Assembly: GCF_041261445.1 (NCBI RefSeq)
Contig: NZ_JBGCCU010000005.1
Coordinates: forward strand, 372,001-436,000
DNA: 64,000 nt
Origin: Catenulispora sp. EB89
GTDB taxonomy: Bacteria > Actinomycetota > Actinomycetes > Streptomycetales > Catenulisporaceae
Direction: 5' to 3'
Below, in pieces: positions 25,116 through 33,660 of this stretch; the stretch's first letter is position 1; every line of letters starts with the position of its first letter. The translations under genes were made by a program, and so were the position numbers. The notes beneath the pieces were generated by a model. That model made no database searches. It saw only the letters and a program-made list of their open reading frames with translations, and had not been told where the DNA came from.

Positions 25116-27008
25116 TCAGGCGGACGGCCCGCCGCAGACCGCGACCACCTGTGCGGCGGTGACGGTCGGGCCCGGCGGATGCCCGGCGTCGGCGGGCTGG
25201 TCGTTGCCGATGCCGACGGTGAGGCTCCCGTCGGCGGCCGGCGCCGCGATCCCGAGCTCGATCCACTCCCCGGCGTGCGAGGCGCCGGACATCGGGAACT
25301 GGCCGGCCCGGCCGGCCGTCGAGTAGTCGCCGAAGGCCAGGTTGGCCGGGCTGGCCGCGTTGTAGGCGAACAGAGCACATTCGGAGACGGCCGGGCCGGG
25401 GGTGAAGGTCCACACGACGCCGGCGGTCGCGGTCTGGCCGGGCGCCACGGTCGGGGCGACGAGGTCGGCGCCGCCGCAGCCGCCGAAGGCCGCGCCGCCG
25501 CGCGCCGGGTCGGGGGACCAGCCGGCTGACGCGGACAGAGAGTGGCCGGCGCCGTCGGGGCATCCGGGTCCGGCGATCGCCGACCACGGACCGCCGGCGG
25601 ACCAGGGCGCTGATGACGCGGGGATCCGCAGGCTCTCGAACCACGCGAGATTCGCGCCGAGCAGGCGCCCGGAGTAGCCGACGAGGGTGCGGGGGAGCGG
25701 CGGGGGCTGGCCGGGGATGGCTGAGGCGGACCGGGACGAGGTCGCGTTGGTGCTCGTGCTGGTGCTCGGAGCGGTGGTCGCAGGATGCGATCGGACGGCG
25801 ATCGAAGGCTGCGATGCGCTGATCCGCGTCGGCGGAGCCGCGGCCGAACCGCCGTTGGTCGCCAGGGCCAGCGCGACGGCTGCCGCCGCCACCAGGCCTC
25901 CCGCCGCTGTCGCGATGACGACTCCGGGTCTCGGCCGTCGGTCGGGTGGCGGGATATCAATGTTCTGGCGTGATTCCGTCGCCGGTTTCTCGGGGACGAA
26001 CGCGGTGGTCCCGTCGATCACGATGTGTGCGACGGGAGCCTCGGGCTGTACTGCGGCTTCGTCGTTGCCGCGATCCGCCTCGGCTACTTCGATCGCCGCT
26101 GCTGCGTGCTCTTCTGGCTGCTCCACCGCGTATTCAGCGAACTCCGCCGCCAACTCCACCGCCGTCGGCCGCCCCTCGGCCTCCTTCGTCAAGCACCGCA
26201 GCGCCACCTCCCGCAGTTCCTCGGGCATCGCGCCGAGGTCCGGCTCGGCGTGCACCGTGCGGTACATCAGCGTCGTGGGGGAGCCGTCCCAGAACGGGCT
26301 CGTGCCCGTCGTCGCGTAGACCAGGCACGCGCCGAGCGCGAAGACGTCCGCCGGCGGCCCGGTCTCGCGCCCTTCGATCTGCTCCGGCGCCATGTAGCCG
26401 GGCGTGCCGTGCATGCGGCCGGTGGTGGTGAGCGCGGCCAGGTCGGCGGCGCGCGCGATGCCGAAGTCGATGATGCGCGGGCCGTCCGGGGCCAGCAGGA
26501 TGTTCGAGGGCTTCAGATCGCGGTGGACCAGGCCCGCGGCGTGCATCGCGGCCAGCGCCTCGGCCAGCCGGGCGATCAGCGTGCCGGCGTTCTCGACGGT
26601 GAGTGCGCCGAACCGCGGCACCTGCTGCGCCAGCGTCCAGCAGCGGAAGTACTCGGTCGCCAGCCACGGCGGGTCGGCCAGCACGTCGGCGTCGACGACG
26701 CGCGCGGTGTGGCGGCTGTGGACGCGGCGGGCGGCGGCGACCTCGCGGATGAAGCGGGCGCGGAACTCCTCGTGCTCGGCCAGGCCCTCGTGCACCCGCT
26801 TCAGGGCCACCTCGCGGCCGGCGTCGTCGCGCGCCAGGTAGGCCACCCCCATGCCGCCGGCGCCCAACCGCCCGACGAGCGTGTAGCCGCCGACGCGCTC
26901 GGGGTCGCGCGGCCGCAGCGGCTCGGGCTCCGGCGGGCTGAGGAACCCGGCGGCCAGCGAGGCCTGCGGTCCGAACGCCCAGACGTTCGCCGCCTCCGCT
27001 CCCGCCAC
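25116..27008 (-). CDS. Membrane-anchored Ser/Thr protein kinase (PknB-like)
   Basis: The 630-residue protein has an N-terminal kinase domain (about 40-300) with all key elements: glycine loop GAGGMGVAY, Lys in VALKRV, HRDLKPSN catalytic loop, DFGIAR and the APEQ activation-segment end. A disordered juxtamembrane region is followed by one helix (VVIATAAGGLVAAAAVALALA, about 370-390) and a Ser/Thr-rich linker. About 170 extracellular residues follow with several Cys (GPGCPDG, FGGCGGADL, SECALF, VCGG), probably a disulfide-bonded sensor domain and not PASTA repeats. GTG 27008 is preferred over the in-frame GTG 27017, because the GGGAGG at 27022-27017 would overlap the latter and is 8 nt from the former. 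Confidence 0.93.
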   Translation of the reverse strand: MAGAEAANVWAFGPQASLAAGFLSPPEPEPLRPRDPERVGGYTLVGRLGAGGMGVAYLARDDAGREVALKRVHEGLAEHEEFRARFIREVAAARRVHSRHTARVVDADVLADPPWLATEYFRCWTLAQQVPRFGALTVENAGTLIARLAEALAAMHAAGLVHRDLKPSNILLAPDGPRIIDFGIARAADLAALTTTGRMHGTPGYMAPEQIEGRETGPPADVFALGACLVYATTGTSPFWDGSPTTLMYRTVHAEPDLGAMPEELREVALRCLTKEAEGRPTAVELAAEFAEYAVEQPEEHAAAAIEVAEADRGNDEAAVQPEAPVAHIVIDGTTAFVPEKPATESRQNIDIPPPDRRPRPGVVIATAAGGLVAAAAVALALATNGGSAAAPPTRISASQPSIAVRSHPATTAPSTSTSTNATSSRSASAIPGQPPPLPRTLVGYSGRLLGANLAWFESLRIPASSAPWSAGGPWSAIAGPGCPDGAGHSLSASAGWSPDPARGGAAFGGCGGADLVAPTVAPGQTATAGVVWTFTPGPAVSECALFAYNAASPANLAFGDYSTAGRAGQFPMSGASHAGEWIELGIAAPAADGSLTVGIGNDQPADAGHPPGPTVTAAQVVAVCGGPSA

Positions 27009-27016
27009 GCGCGACA

Positions 27017-27022
27017 CCTCCC
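27017..27022 (-). promoter_or_regulatory. Ribosome binding site that sets the kinase start
   Basis: GGGAGG on the minus strand (27022-27017). It abuts the GTG at 27017-27015, which therefore cannot be used, and lies 8 nt before the GTG at 27008. Confidence 0.6.
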
Positions 27023-27044
27023 GTGGCCGGAGCTTAAAAGGGTT

Positions 27045-28091
27045 TCAGCAGCTTGAGAAGGCCAGCAGCCAACCGAACCCGCCGAGGCCGGCGGGGTCGG
27101 TGAGCTCGGCGGCGGCGGAGGCCCGGCTCAGGCCCCGGAGATAGCCGAGGGGGTCGGACGAGGCCAGGGCCAGATCGGGGCGCGCGCCGGAGATGCTCAG
27201 GTCGTGGAGGATTTCGCGCTGGGTGGCGAGCACGGTCTCGGCCTCCGGGCCGAGCGCCGCGGCGCAGGCGTCGAGGGCCACGTGCGCGGTGATGTCGCAG
27301 GTGCCGTCCGGGACCGCGGGGACCTGGTGGCCGTCGCGGTAGCCGGTCAGGGTGCCGAAGCGGGGGCGGTCGGCGGCGGTGTGGGAGTAGTCGACGGCGA
27401 CGGCGAGGCCGCGGTCGAGCCGGTCCACGGCCGTGCGCCAGGCCGCGTCGCGGTCCAGGCCGATCTCGGCGCGGGCGCCGGCGGAGTCGCCGACCGCAGC
27501 TCGGGTGCCGGACGAGTCGCCGATCCCTGCACGGCCGCCCGCGGAATCGCCAAGCGGCCACCACCGCGCCAGCCACTCCCGCTGCGCCGGGTCCGGCACC
27601 GCCGCCAACCGCTCCGTCCCGCTCCCCGGATCCACCTCCACGATCCGCGCGACCCCGTCCGGCCCGACCTCCGCGACGTCGCACACCACGTTGTCCAGCC
27701 ACTCGTTCGCCAGCAGCAGCCCGACCACCCCGCTCGGCGCCGTCCCGCTCCACTCCACCGCCGCCGGCAGCCCCTCCGGCCGCGGCCCGAGGTCCACCGC
27801 CACCGTCCGCAGCCGCTCCGCGACCTCCGGCGCCTCGGCCGCCAGCCACCGCACCACCCCGGCTGCCAGCTCGCCGCGTCCGGCCGCCATGTCGACGAAG
27901 TCCAGCCGCTCCGGGGCGCCGAGCCGCCGGTCCACCCGCAGCAGCAGCCGGCCGACGGCCTCGGCGAACACCGGGTTGTGCGCCGAGGTGCGGAAGTGCG
28001 CGGCGGGGCCGGCCCCCGGCCTGCGGTAGAAGCCGTCCGGGCCGTAGAGGGCCTGGTCCATCGCCGCGCGCCAGGTCAGCCATTCCGTCAC
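27045..28091 (-). CDS. SAM-dependent methyltransferase, MidA/NDUFAF7 family (DUF185)
   Basis: About 348 residues. The opening VTEWLTWRAAMDQALYGPDGFY is characteristic of the family, followed by FVDMAAGRGELAAGV (SAM-binding loop, motif I), LLLANEWLDN (motif with the conserved Asn-Glu-x-x-Asp) and GLAVAVDYSHTA near 240. The mitochondrial relative NDUFAF7 methylates an arginine of complex I 49-kDa subunit; the bacterial target is unproven. A stretch near 190-220 contains imperfect GDSAGGRAGIGDSSG repeats. The start is uncertain: GTG 28091 fits the family, but ATG 28157 is in frame. The kinase gene lies just downstream. Confidence 0.85.
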   Translation of the reverse strand: MTEWLTWRAAMDQALYGPDGFYRRPGAGPAAHFRTSAHNPVFAEAVGRLLLRVDRRLGAPERLDFVDMAAGRGELAAGVVRWLAAEAPEVAERLRTVAVDLGPRPEGLPAAVEWSGTAPSGVVGLLLANEWLDNVVCDVAEVGPDGVARIVEVDPGSGTERLAAVPDPAQREWLARWWPLGDSAGGRAGIGDSSGTRAAVGDSAGARAEIGLDRDAAWRTAVDRLDRGLAVAVDYSHTAADRPRFGTLTGYRDGHQVPAVPDGTCDITAHVALDACAAALGPEAETVLATQREILHDLSISGARPDLALASSDPLGYLRGLSRASAAAELTDPAGLGGFGWLLAFSSC

Positions 28092-28179
28092 GGCGGCCAC
28101 GCTACCGCCCAGGTCGTGCGACCTGAGGATGACCGCCGGATCATCCCGCGGCGCCATGTCCGGACCGCCGGTGCGCACC

Positions 28180-28194
28180 TACGCTGAAAACGTG
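28180..28194 (+). promoter_or_regulatory. Leaderless-type promoter for the histidine kinase
   Basis: TACGCT (28180-28185), GAAAAC, GTG 28192, without a Shine-Dalgarno sequence. It argues for the 28192 start against ATG 28129 or 28156. Confidence 0.5.
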
Positions 28195-29505
28195 TCTCGC
28201 GTCTACGCCTGGATCCAGCGCCACCCGAAGCTGATCGACGGCATCCCGGCCCTGATCCTGCTGCTGATCGGGATCGCCGCGCTGACCGCCTCGGACGTCG
28301 GCTCCGGAGTGCGCAAGGTGCTGGTCGCGCCGCTGATGGTGGCGGCCATCGTGCCGCTGGTCTTCCGGCGCAGGTGGCCGCGGGCCACGTTCGCCGTCGC
28401 CGGGGTGGCGGCCTTCCTGAGTTTCTTCACGCTGGCGGCCGCCTTCAACGCCGCCGACCTGGCGTACCCGATCTACCTCTACACGGTCGCGGCCTACTGC
28501 CAGCGGCGCTGGTCCATCCCGGCGATGGTGCTGACGTACATCGGCGCGCTCGTGCAGTTCGGGCTGCTGCATCTCTACAACGATCCGTCAGCCACGGCGT
28601 GCGACCAGAACGCTGCCCCCTCGGCGCAGAAGATCTGCTATCAGCAGCAGGCGCCGTACAACGCCCCCGACCACCTCAACTGGGTCACCTTCCTGTTCGT
28701 CGCGGTGTTCATCGCCGGCCTCGTCGGCCTGGCCTGGGTCGCCGGCGACTCCATGCGCTACCGCCGCGAGTACTACGTGCGTCTCGAGGACCGCGCCGAG
28801 CGCCTGGAGCGGGAACGCGACGCGCAGGCGCAGATCGCCGCGGCCGCCGAGCGCGCGCGCATCGCTCGCGAGCTGCACGACGTGGTCGCGCACAACGTCT
28901 CGGTCATGGTGGTCCAGGCCGACGGCGCGACCTACGCGATGGACCAGGACCCGGAGGCGGCGCGCAAGGCGCTGATGGCGATCGCCCAGACCGGCCGCAC
29001 GGCGCTGACCGAGATGCGGCGGATGCTCGGCGTGCTGCGCTCGGCCGACGACGTCGGCACCTACGTGCCGCAGCCCGGCATCGAGCAGCTGGGCGACCTG
29101 CTGGAGCAGGTCCGCTCGACCGGTCTGCCGGTATCCCTGACCGTGGAGGGCGTGCCGCGGGAGATGCCGACCGGCCTGGCGCTGGCGGTGTACCGGATCG
29201 TGCAGGAGTCGCTGACGAACACCCGCAAGCACGGCGGCCCGCAGGTGAAGGCCTCGGTGGCGATGATGTACACCGACGACTGCCTGGTGCTGCGCATCGT
29301 CGACAACGGCCGCGGCGACGCCGCCCCCGGCGACGGCCTGGGGCACGGCCTGGTCGGCATGCGCGAGCGGGTCACGGTCTTCGGCGGGACACTCGTCACC
29401 GGCCCGCACGTCTCCGGCGGCTACGCTGTGGAGGCGATCCTGCCCTTCGCCGGCCCGGAGTCCGCCGACCGAAGCGAACCGCAGGCCGAGTCCCAGGAGT
29501 CGTGA
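28192..29505 (+). CDS. Sensor histidine kinase, NarL-type (HisKA_3)
   Basis: A 437-residue membrane kinase. Five or six helices span about residues 15-185, with one short extracytoplasmic loop holding two Cys (ATACDQNAAPSAQKICYQQQ). The phosphoacceptor box ARELHDVVAHNVSVMVVQ contains His229, the HisKA_3 arrangement. The ATPase domain shows the N box (RIVQESLTNTRKHGG) and the G boxes (DNGRGD and GHGLVGMRERV). It pairs with the response regulator three bases downstream. The stimulus is unknown; the two-Cys loop could be redox-sensitive. Confidence 0.93.
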   Translation: MSRVYAWIQRHPKLIDGIPALILLLIGIAALTASDVGSGVRKVLVAPLMVAAIVPLVFRRRWPRATFAVAGVAAFLSFFTLAAAFNAADLAYPIYLYTVAAYCQRRWSIPAMVLTYIGALVQFGLLHLYNDPSATACDQNAAPSAQKICYQQQAPYNAPDHLNWVTFLFVAVFIAGLVGLAWVAGDSMRYRREYYVRLEDRAERLERERDAQAQIAAAAERARIARELHDVVAHNVSVMVVQADGATYAMDQDPEAARKALMAIAQTGRTALTEMRRMLGVLRSADDVGTYVPQPGIEQLGDLLEQVRSTGLPVSLTVEGVPREMPTGLALAVYRIVQESLTNTRKHGGPQVKASVAMMYTDDCLVLRIVDNGRGDAAPGDGLGHGLVGMRERVTVFGGTLVTGPHVSGGYAVEAILPFAGPESADRSEPQAESQES

Positions 29506-29507
29506 CG

Positions 29508-30266
29508 TTGAGCCAGAGCACGCCGGAACCGATGGATCGGCTGGACCGGCTGGATCGGATCGATCCGACCGACGCCTCGGCGCAACCCGCCGGCGCACCG
29601 GCCCCCATCCGCATCGTCCTGGTCGACGACCAGGAACTGCTCCGCACCGGCTTCCGCATGGTCCTGAACAGCCAGCCCGACATGTCCGTGGTCGGCGAGG
29701 CCGGCGACGGCCAGGCGGCCCTGGACCTGCTGAGCACCCTGCCGGCCGACGTGGTCCTGATGGACGTCCGCATGCCCCGCCTGGACGGCGTCGCCGCCAC
29801 CCGCGAGATCGTGGTGCGCGGCGAGCGCCCCCGCGTCCTGATGCTCACCACCTTCGACCTCGACGAGTACGCCTTCACAGCGCTCAAGGCGGGCGCCAGC
29901 GGCTTCCTGCTGAAGGACGTCCCGCCCCCGGACCTCCTGGCCGCCATCCGCGCGGTCCACAGCGGCGAGGCGGTGGTGGCGCCCTCCACGACCCGCAGAC
30001 TGCTGGACAAGTTCGCGCCCATGCTCCCGTCCGAGAGCGAGCCGGCGCCGCCGGAACTGAACGTGTTGACCGACCGCGAGCACGAGGTGCTGCTGCTGGT
30101 CGCCCAGGGGATGTCGAACGCGGAGATCGCCGGGAAGCTGTTCCTGTCCGAGGCGACGGTGAAGACGCACGTCGGGCGGATCCTGATGAAGCTCGGGCTG
30201 CGGGACCGGGTGCAGGCGGTGGTGCTGGCCTACGAGACGGGGCTGGTGAAGGCTCGGGGGCGGTAG
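29508..30266 (+). CDS. DNA-binding response regulator, NarL/FixJ family
   Basis: A 252-residue regulator with a receiver domain (about 35-150; phosphoacceptor Asp86 in VLMDVRMPRLDG, acidic pocket LVDDQE, Lys in FLLKDV) and a LuxR-type C-terminal helix-turn-helix (LTDREHEVLLLVAQGMSNAEI...SEATVKTHVGRILMKLGL). The first 30 residues repeat DRLDRLDRIDPTD and are dispensable-looking. The TTG at 29508 is preferred since AGGAG (29495-29499) is 8 nt away; a GTG at 29502 overlapping the kinase stop would be only 2 nt from it, and ATG 29532 is another option. It forms a two-component pair with the upstream kinase. Confidence 0.93.
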   Translation: MSQSTPEPMDRLDRLDRIDPTDASAQPAGAPAPIRIVLVDDQELLRTGFRMVLNSQPDMSVVGEAGDGQAALDLLSTLPADVVLMDVRMPRLDGVAATREIVVRGERPRVLMLTTFDLDEYAFTALKAGASGFLLKDVPPPDLLAAIRAVHSGEAVVAPSTTRRLLDKFAPMLPSESEPAPPELNVLTDREHEVLLLVAQGMSNAEIAGKLFLSEATVKTHVGRILMKLGLRDRVQAVVLAYETGLVKARGR

Positions 30267-30387
30267 GGGTTGCTCGGGGCGTGACAATGCTCTGAATGGG
30301 TGAATGCTGCTGTTGTCGGCGCGGCGAATCGCTTGTTTGTGCACACTGGGTATCGGCAGATTAACCACCCGTATCCGGAGGTACGCT

Positions 30388-30969
30388 GTGAGTGTGACCG
30401 CAGAGCCGCTGCGCCCCACGCATGCCGGGCCGTATGTCGCTGAAGACCTGGATCGGATCCCTGATCTGCCTCCTCACACGGAGCTGATCGACGGGAACCT
30501 GATCTTTGTGAGTCCTCAGGCGTTCTTCCACCTTCTGGCCATCAACGCCATCAACAGCGCTTTGGAACGGACGGTGCCGCCGCATCTGTTGGTGGCGGAC
30601 CGGATGACAGTGAGACTTGACGAGAAGAACCGAGTCGAACCCGATGTTCTGGTTGTCGACAACGCGGCGCTGGGCAGCATCCTCCAGACCGGCTTCGAGG
30701 CGGCCGACGTACTGCTGGTCGTCGAGGTCATCTCGCCCGAGTCGAGGACTCGCGACCGCAAGGAGAAACCGGGCAGGTATGCCGCCGCCGGGATCCCGCA
30801 TTTCTGGATCGTCGACAACATCGGTGACAAGACCGTGGTCGAGGTCTTCAAGCTCGACCAGGACCTCGGCTCCTACGAACTCGTCGGCCGATTCGACGGG
30901 GCTTTCGAGCTCGAAGAGCCTTTCCCGGTGGCGCTGGACCTCTGGGAAATCGACAAGCGTCGAAGCTAG
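30388..30969 (+). CDS. Uma2-family protein (DUF820, PD-(D/E)XK nuclease fold)
   Basis: This 193-residue protein shows the Uma2 layout: an early Glu-Leu-Ile-Asp-Gly strand (ELIDGNLIFVSP), the catalytic-type EPDVLVV strand (about 88-94), then LLVVEVISPESRTRDRKEK with the E-x-x-S-P and Lys of the PD-(D/E)XK core, and YAAAGIPHFWIVD. Uma2 proteins are abundant in cyanobacteria and actinobacteria and are nuclease-like, but their role is unsettled. The GTG at 30388 has GGAGG 6 nt upstream. Base composition is less GC-extreme than its neighbours, in keeping with mobile accessory genes. Confidence 0.88.
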   Translation: MSVTAEPLRPTHAGPYVAEDLDRIPDLPPHTELIDGNLIFVSPQAFFHLLAINAINSALERTVPPHLLVADRMTVRLDEKNRVEPDVLVVDNAALGSILQTGFEAADVLLVVEVISPESRTRDRKEKPGRYAAAGIPHFWIVDNIGDKTVVEVFKLDQDLGSYELVGRFDGAFELEEPFPVALDLWEIDKRRS

Positions 30970-31001
30970 TCGCTTCCTAGAGGCCGCCGCCGGCCGATCG
31001 G

Positions 31002-32432
31002 CTACTCGATCCCCAGCGCCTGCTTGATCGGATCCAGCGCGAAGTACACCACGAAGAACAACGCCACGATCCACATCAGCCAGTTCACGTCCCGCGCCTT
31101 GCCGAGCACCACCTTCAGCACGCAGAACAGGATGAAGCCGGCGCCGATCCCGTTCGTGATCGAGTAGGTGAACGGCATCAGCGCGATGGTCAGGAACGCC
31201 GGGACCGCGATCTCCCAGTCGTCCCAGTTGATGTCCTTCGCCTGCGTCATCATCAGGAACCCGACCGCGACCAGCGCCGGGGCCGCGGCCTGGGACGGCA
31301 CGATGGTCAGCACCGGGGTCAGGAACGCCGCCAGGAACAGCAGCGCGCCGGTGACGATGTTCGCCAGTCCCGTGCGCGCGCCCTCGCCGACGCCGGCGGC
31401 GGACTCCACGAAGCACGTGTTCGACGACGCCGAGCCCGCGCCGCCGGCGGAGGCCGCCAGGCCGTCGATGAACAGGACGCGGCCGATGCTCGGCAGCCGG
31501 CCGTCCTCGTCGAGCAGGCCCGCCTCGCCGCTGATGCCGATGATGGTGCCCATCGCGTCGAAGAAGTCGGCCAGGATCAGCGTGAAGACGAACACGATCG
31601 CCGTCATCACGCCCGCGTGGTGGAAGCCGCCGAACAGGCTGAAGTTGCCCAGCAGGCCGAAGTCGGGGTGCGCCACGATGCCGTGCGGGACCTTGGGGGC
31701 GATGGTGCCCCAGGCCTCGTCGGGGACCGTGGCGATCTTGTTCACCACGATCGCCAGGACCGTGGTGCCGACGATCGAGATCAGCAGGCCGCCGGGGACC
31801 TTGCGGACCAGCAGGCACAGGGTCAGCAGCACGCCGATGCAGAACACGAACATCGGCCAGCCCTTGAGCGTGCCGCCGGCGCCGAGGGTGACCGGGGTGC
31901 CCGAGCCCTTGCCGACGAAGCCCGCGTCGACCAGGCCGATGAAGGCGATGAACAGGCCGATGCCGACGCCGATGGCCTTCTTCAGGGCCAGCGGGATGGC
32001 GTCCATGATCTTCTGCCGGAGTCCCGTGACCACCAGCAGGCAGATGCCCAGCCCCTCCAGGACGACCAGGCCCATCGCGTCCGGCCAGGACATGGTCGGG
32101 GCCAGGGTGAAGGCCACGACGCCGTTCAGGCCCAGCCCGGCCGCGATGGCCAGCGGCAGGTTGCCGCCGACGCCCATGATCAGCGTCATCACGCCGGCCA
32201 CCACCGCGGTGGAGGTGACCAGCTGGGTGTGGCTCAGGACGTGGCCGAACTTGTCCTTGGGGCCGCCCAGGATGATCGGGTTCAGCACCAGGATGTAGGC
32301 CATGGTGAAGAACGTGGCGAGCCCGCCCCGGACCTCACGGACGTACGAGGATCCCCGCTCGTGCACCTTGAAGACGCGTTCCAGGACGCCCACCCCGCCG
32401 GGACCGCCCTCCGTTCCCGTCTGAACTGACAA
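31002..32432 (-). CDS. NCS2-family purine permease (AzgA-like)
   Basis: The 476-residue transporter starts MSVQTGTEGG at TTG 32432, set by GAGGAG 7 nt upstream (32445-32440); longer frames reach 32486. The opening VLERVFKVHERGSSYVREVRGGLATFFTMAYILVLNP is diagnostic of the AzgA branch (hypoxanthine, guanine or adenine uptake with protons), and the membrane-embedded SSNTCFVESAAGVGEGARTG matches the NCS2 substrate helix. Twelve to fourteen helices are evident. It can feed the salvage enzyme hpt at 10026. It is divergent from the DUF2530 gene across 47 bp. Confidence 0.92.
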   Translation of the reverse strand: MSVQTGTEGGPGGVGVLERVFKVHERGSSYVREVRGGLATFFTMAYILVLNPIILGGPKDKFGHVLSHTQLVTSTAVVAGVMTLIMGVGGNLPLAIAAGLGLNGVVAFTLAPTMSWPDAMGLVVLEGLGICLLVVTGLRQKIMDAIPLALKKAIGVGIGLFIAFIGLVDAGFVGKGSGTPVTLGAGGTLKGWPMFVFCIGVLLTLCLLVRKVPGGLLISIVGTTVLAIVVNKIATVPDEAWGTIAPKVPHGIVAHPDFGLLGNFSLFGGFHHAGVMTAIVFVFTLILADFFDAMGTIIGISGEAGLLDEDGRLPSIGRVLFIDGLAASAGGAGSASSNTCFVESAAGVGEGARTGLANIVTGALLFLAAFLTPVLTIVPSQAAAPALVAVGFLMMTQAKDINWDDWEIAVPAFLTIALMPFTYSITNGIGAGFILFCVLKVVLGKARDVNWLMWIVALFFVVYFALDPIKQALGIE

Positions 32433-32467
32433 ACTCCCACTCCTCGCCTGGTGATCGCGCGCCTCGA

Positions 32468-32482
32468 TATCCTGTCCACATG
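32468..32482 (+). promoter_or_regulatory. Leaderless-type promoter for the DUF2530 gene
   Basis: TATCCT (32468-32473), 6 nt, ATG 32480. It lies in the short gap shared with the divergent permease. Confidence 0.55.
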
Positions 32483-32983
32483 ACAACCCAGGGCCGCAGG
32501 CGCCGAGCGGAGGAACCGGAGGGCACGCCGGAGCGTGACTCGTCCGGGCGCACCGCCCAAAGAGGCCGCGCCGGCCGGCCCAAACTGGAGCCGATGCAGA
32601 TCAACGAGCCAAAGGTTATCTGGATCGGTATCGGGCTGTGGGCTGCCGCTTTCCTCATTTTGTTGCCTTTTCGTAAAACCCTGATTTCCGACGGCCACGG
32701 CTGGTGGCTCTACACCCCCCTGGCCGGGGCCGGTCTCGGGATGCTGGGCCTGCCGATGGTGGGGCGCCGCAAGGCGGTGATGCAGCGGGAAACGGAGCAC
32801 GGCCGTCAGGTGGGGCACGAGGAGCCCGCCGGCCGGGAGCGCAAGGGGCGGGGGCGCAAGCAGGGTCGGGACGGCGGCCGCGACGCCGGTCGGGATGACG
32901 CCCGCGACGCTGGCCGCGACACAGGCCGTGATACCGGCCGCGATACGGGCCGAGACACCAACCGCGGCCGAGGTCGTCGCTGA
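32480..32983 (+). CDS. DUF2530 small membrane protein with Gly-Arg-Asp repeat tail
   Basis: The 167-residue protein has two membrane helices (VIWIGIGLWAAAFLILLPF, about 46-64, and WWLYTPLAGAGLGMLGLPMV, about 75-94) that match DUF2530, an actinobacterial family of unknown function. It has a long hydrophilic C-terminus not normal for the family: from about residue 128 it repeats GRD-x units (GRDAGRDDARDAGRDTGRDT...), encoded by imperfect 12-bp DNA repeats. The tail is zwitterionic and certainly disordered. It is divergent from the purine permease. A weak hairpin (GATCCGGG 32982-32989 with CCCGGGATC 33005-33013) follows the stop. Confidence 0.85.
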   Translation: MTTQGRRRRAEEPEGTPERDSSGRTAQRGRAGRPKLEPMQINEPKVIWIGIGLWAAAFLILLPFRKTLISDGHGWWLYTPLAGAGLGMLGLPMVGRRKAVMQRETEHGRQVGHEEPAGRERKGRGRKQGRDGGRDAGRDDARDAGRDTGRDTGRDTGRDTNRGRGRR

Positions 32984-33035
32984 TCCGGGCCCCGCGCCAC
33001 ACGTCCCGGGATCGGCTCATCGAATCGTAGGACCA

Positions 33036-33110
33036 TACGCTTTCTTCGTGACCTTGGCAGCCACTGAGTCGTTGATCGTGCGTGATCGCCCCCTTATCGG
33101 TCCCCTATAG
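33036..33110 (+). CDS. Candidate leaderless upstream ORF (20 codons) overlapping the DUF2617 start
   Basis: TACGCT (33036-33041) is followed by 6 nt and GTG 33048, the same leaderless signature as at proven genes here. The frame reads VTLAATESLIVRDRPLIGPL and stops at TAG 33108-33110. It overlaps the first nine codons of the DUF2617 gene (GTG 33082) in another frame. Either this is a regulatory leader peptide or the -10 match is chance. The coding evidence is only positional. Confidence 0.3.
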   Translation, partial: YAFFVTLAATESLIVRDRPLIGPL

Positions 33111-33660
33111 GGACGTCAGCGCCTCGGAGCTGTCGTGGTCCCTGGAAGCCCCCGACCAGCCGCCCTTACACAGCGACAGACACCCGGTCGGCAGCCTCGA
33201 CGTCGAAGTCCGCATCCTCGGCGCCTCGCACCAGATCCTGGTCCGCACCGCCGACCGCGGCCGCCTGGTCTGCCGCGAGACCGTCGCCTGCCGCGAGGCC
33301 GCCCCCGGGCCGCTGCCGATAGCCATAGAGCGCGAACTCGACGACGGCTACCACTACGAGGTCCGCTGCGAGGTCCGCGAGGTGGAATCCGCCCACTTCC
33401 CGGGCTGGGCCTCGGCGCTGCGCGACTACGTCGGCGGCCTCCCGGAGGCCACCATCGCGGTCTTCCCCGCCATCCCCGACGCCATCACCGCGGTGGTCGT
33501 CGAGCCGCTCCCGGCGCGGCTGCACGGCGTGCTGTGGCGCACCTGGCACACCTACCCGCACGCCGGGGGCGGCGGGGACGTGGTCGCCACCAGGACGGTC
33601 CTCTACCTGGCACCCCCCTCTGGTGGCGCCGGAGGGGGCATGCCAGGCTTGAGGCCATGA
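33082..33660 (+). CDS. DUF2617 family protein
   Basis: A 192-residue cytoplasmic protein. The start region (APLSVPYRDVSASELSWSL), the strand VEVRILGASHQILV and ETVAC (about 75-79) match DUF2617, an actinobacterial family of unknown function. GTG 33082 is chosen from the family's normal N-terminus. Two rare TTA leucine codons occur, codon 5 (33094-33096) and codon 29 (33166-33168), which in Streptomyces-like actinomycetes would place translation under the bldA tRNA. A palindrome CCCTATAGGG (33103-33112) lies in the first codons. Its stop overlaps the ATG of the SDR gene (ATGA), so the two are coupled. Confidence 0.85.
   Translation: MIAPLSVPYRDVSASELSWSLEAPDQPPLHSDRHPVGSLDVEVRILGASHQILVRTADRGRLVCRETVACREAAPGPLPIAIERELDDGYHYEVRCEVREVESAHFPGWASALRDYVGGLPEATIAVFPAIPDAITAVVVEPLPARLHGVLWRTWHTYPHAGGGGDVVATRTVLYLAPPSGGAGGGMPGLRP

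Noticed and set aside
28374-30266. A 630-codon frame that looks like an Ala/Arg-rich protein fused to the response regulator
   Set aside because: The first 376 codons are the wrong frame of the histidine kinase gene; only the part from about 29508 is real.
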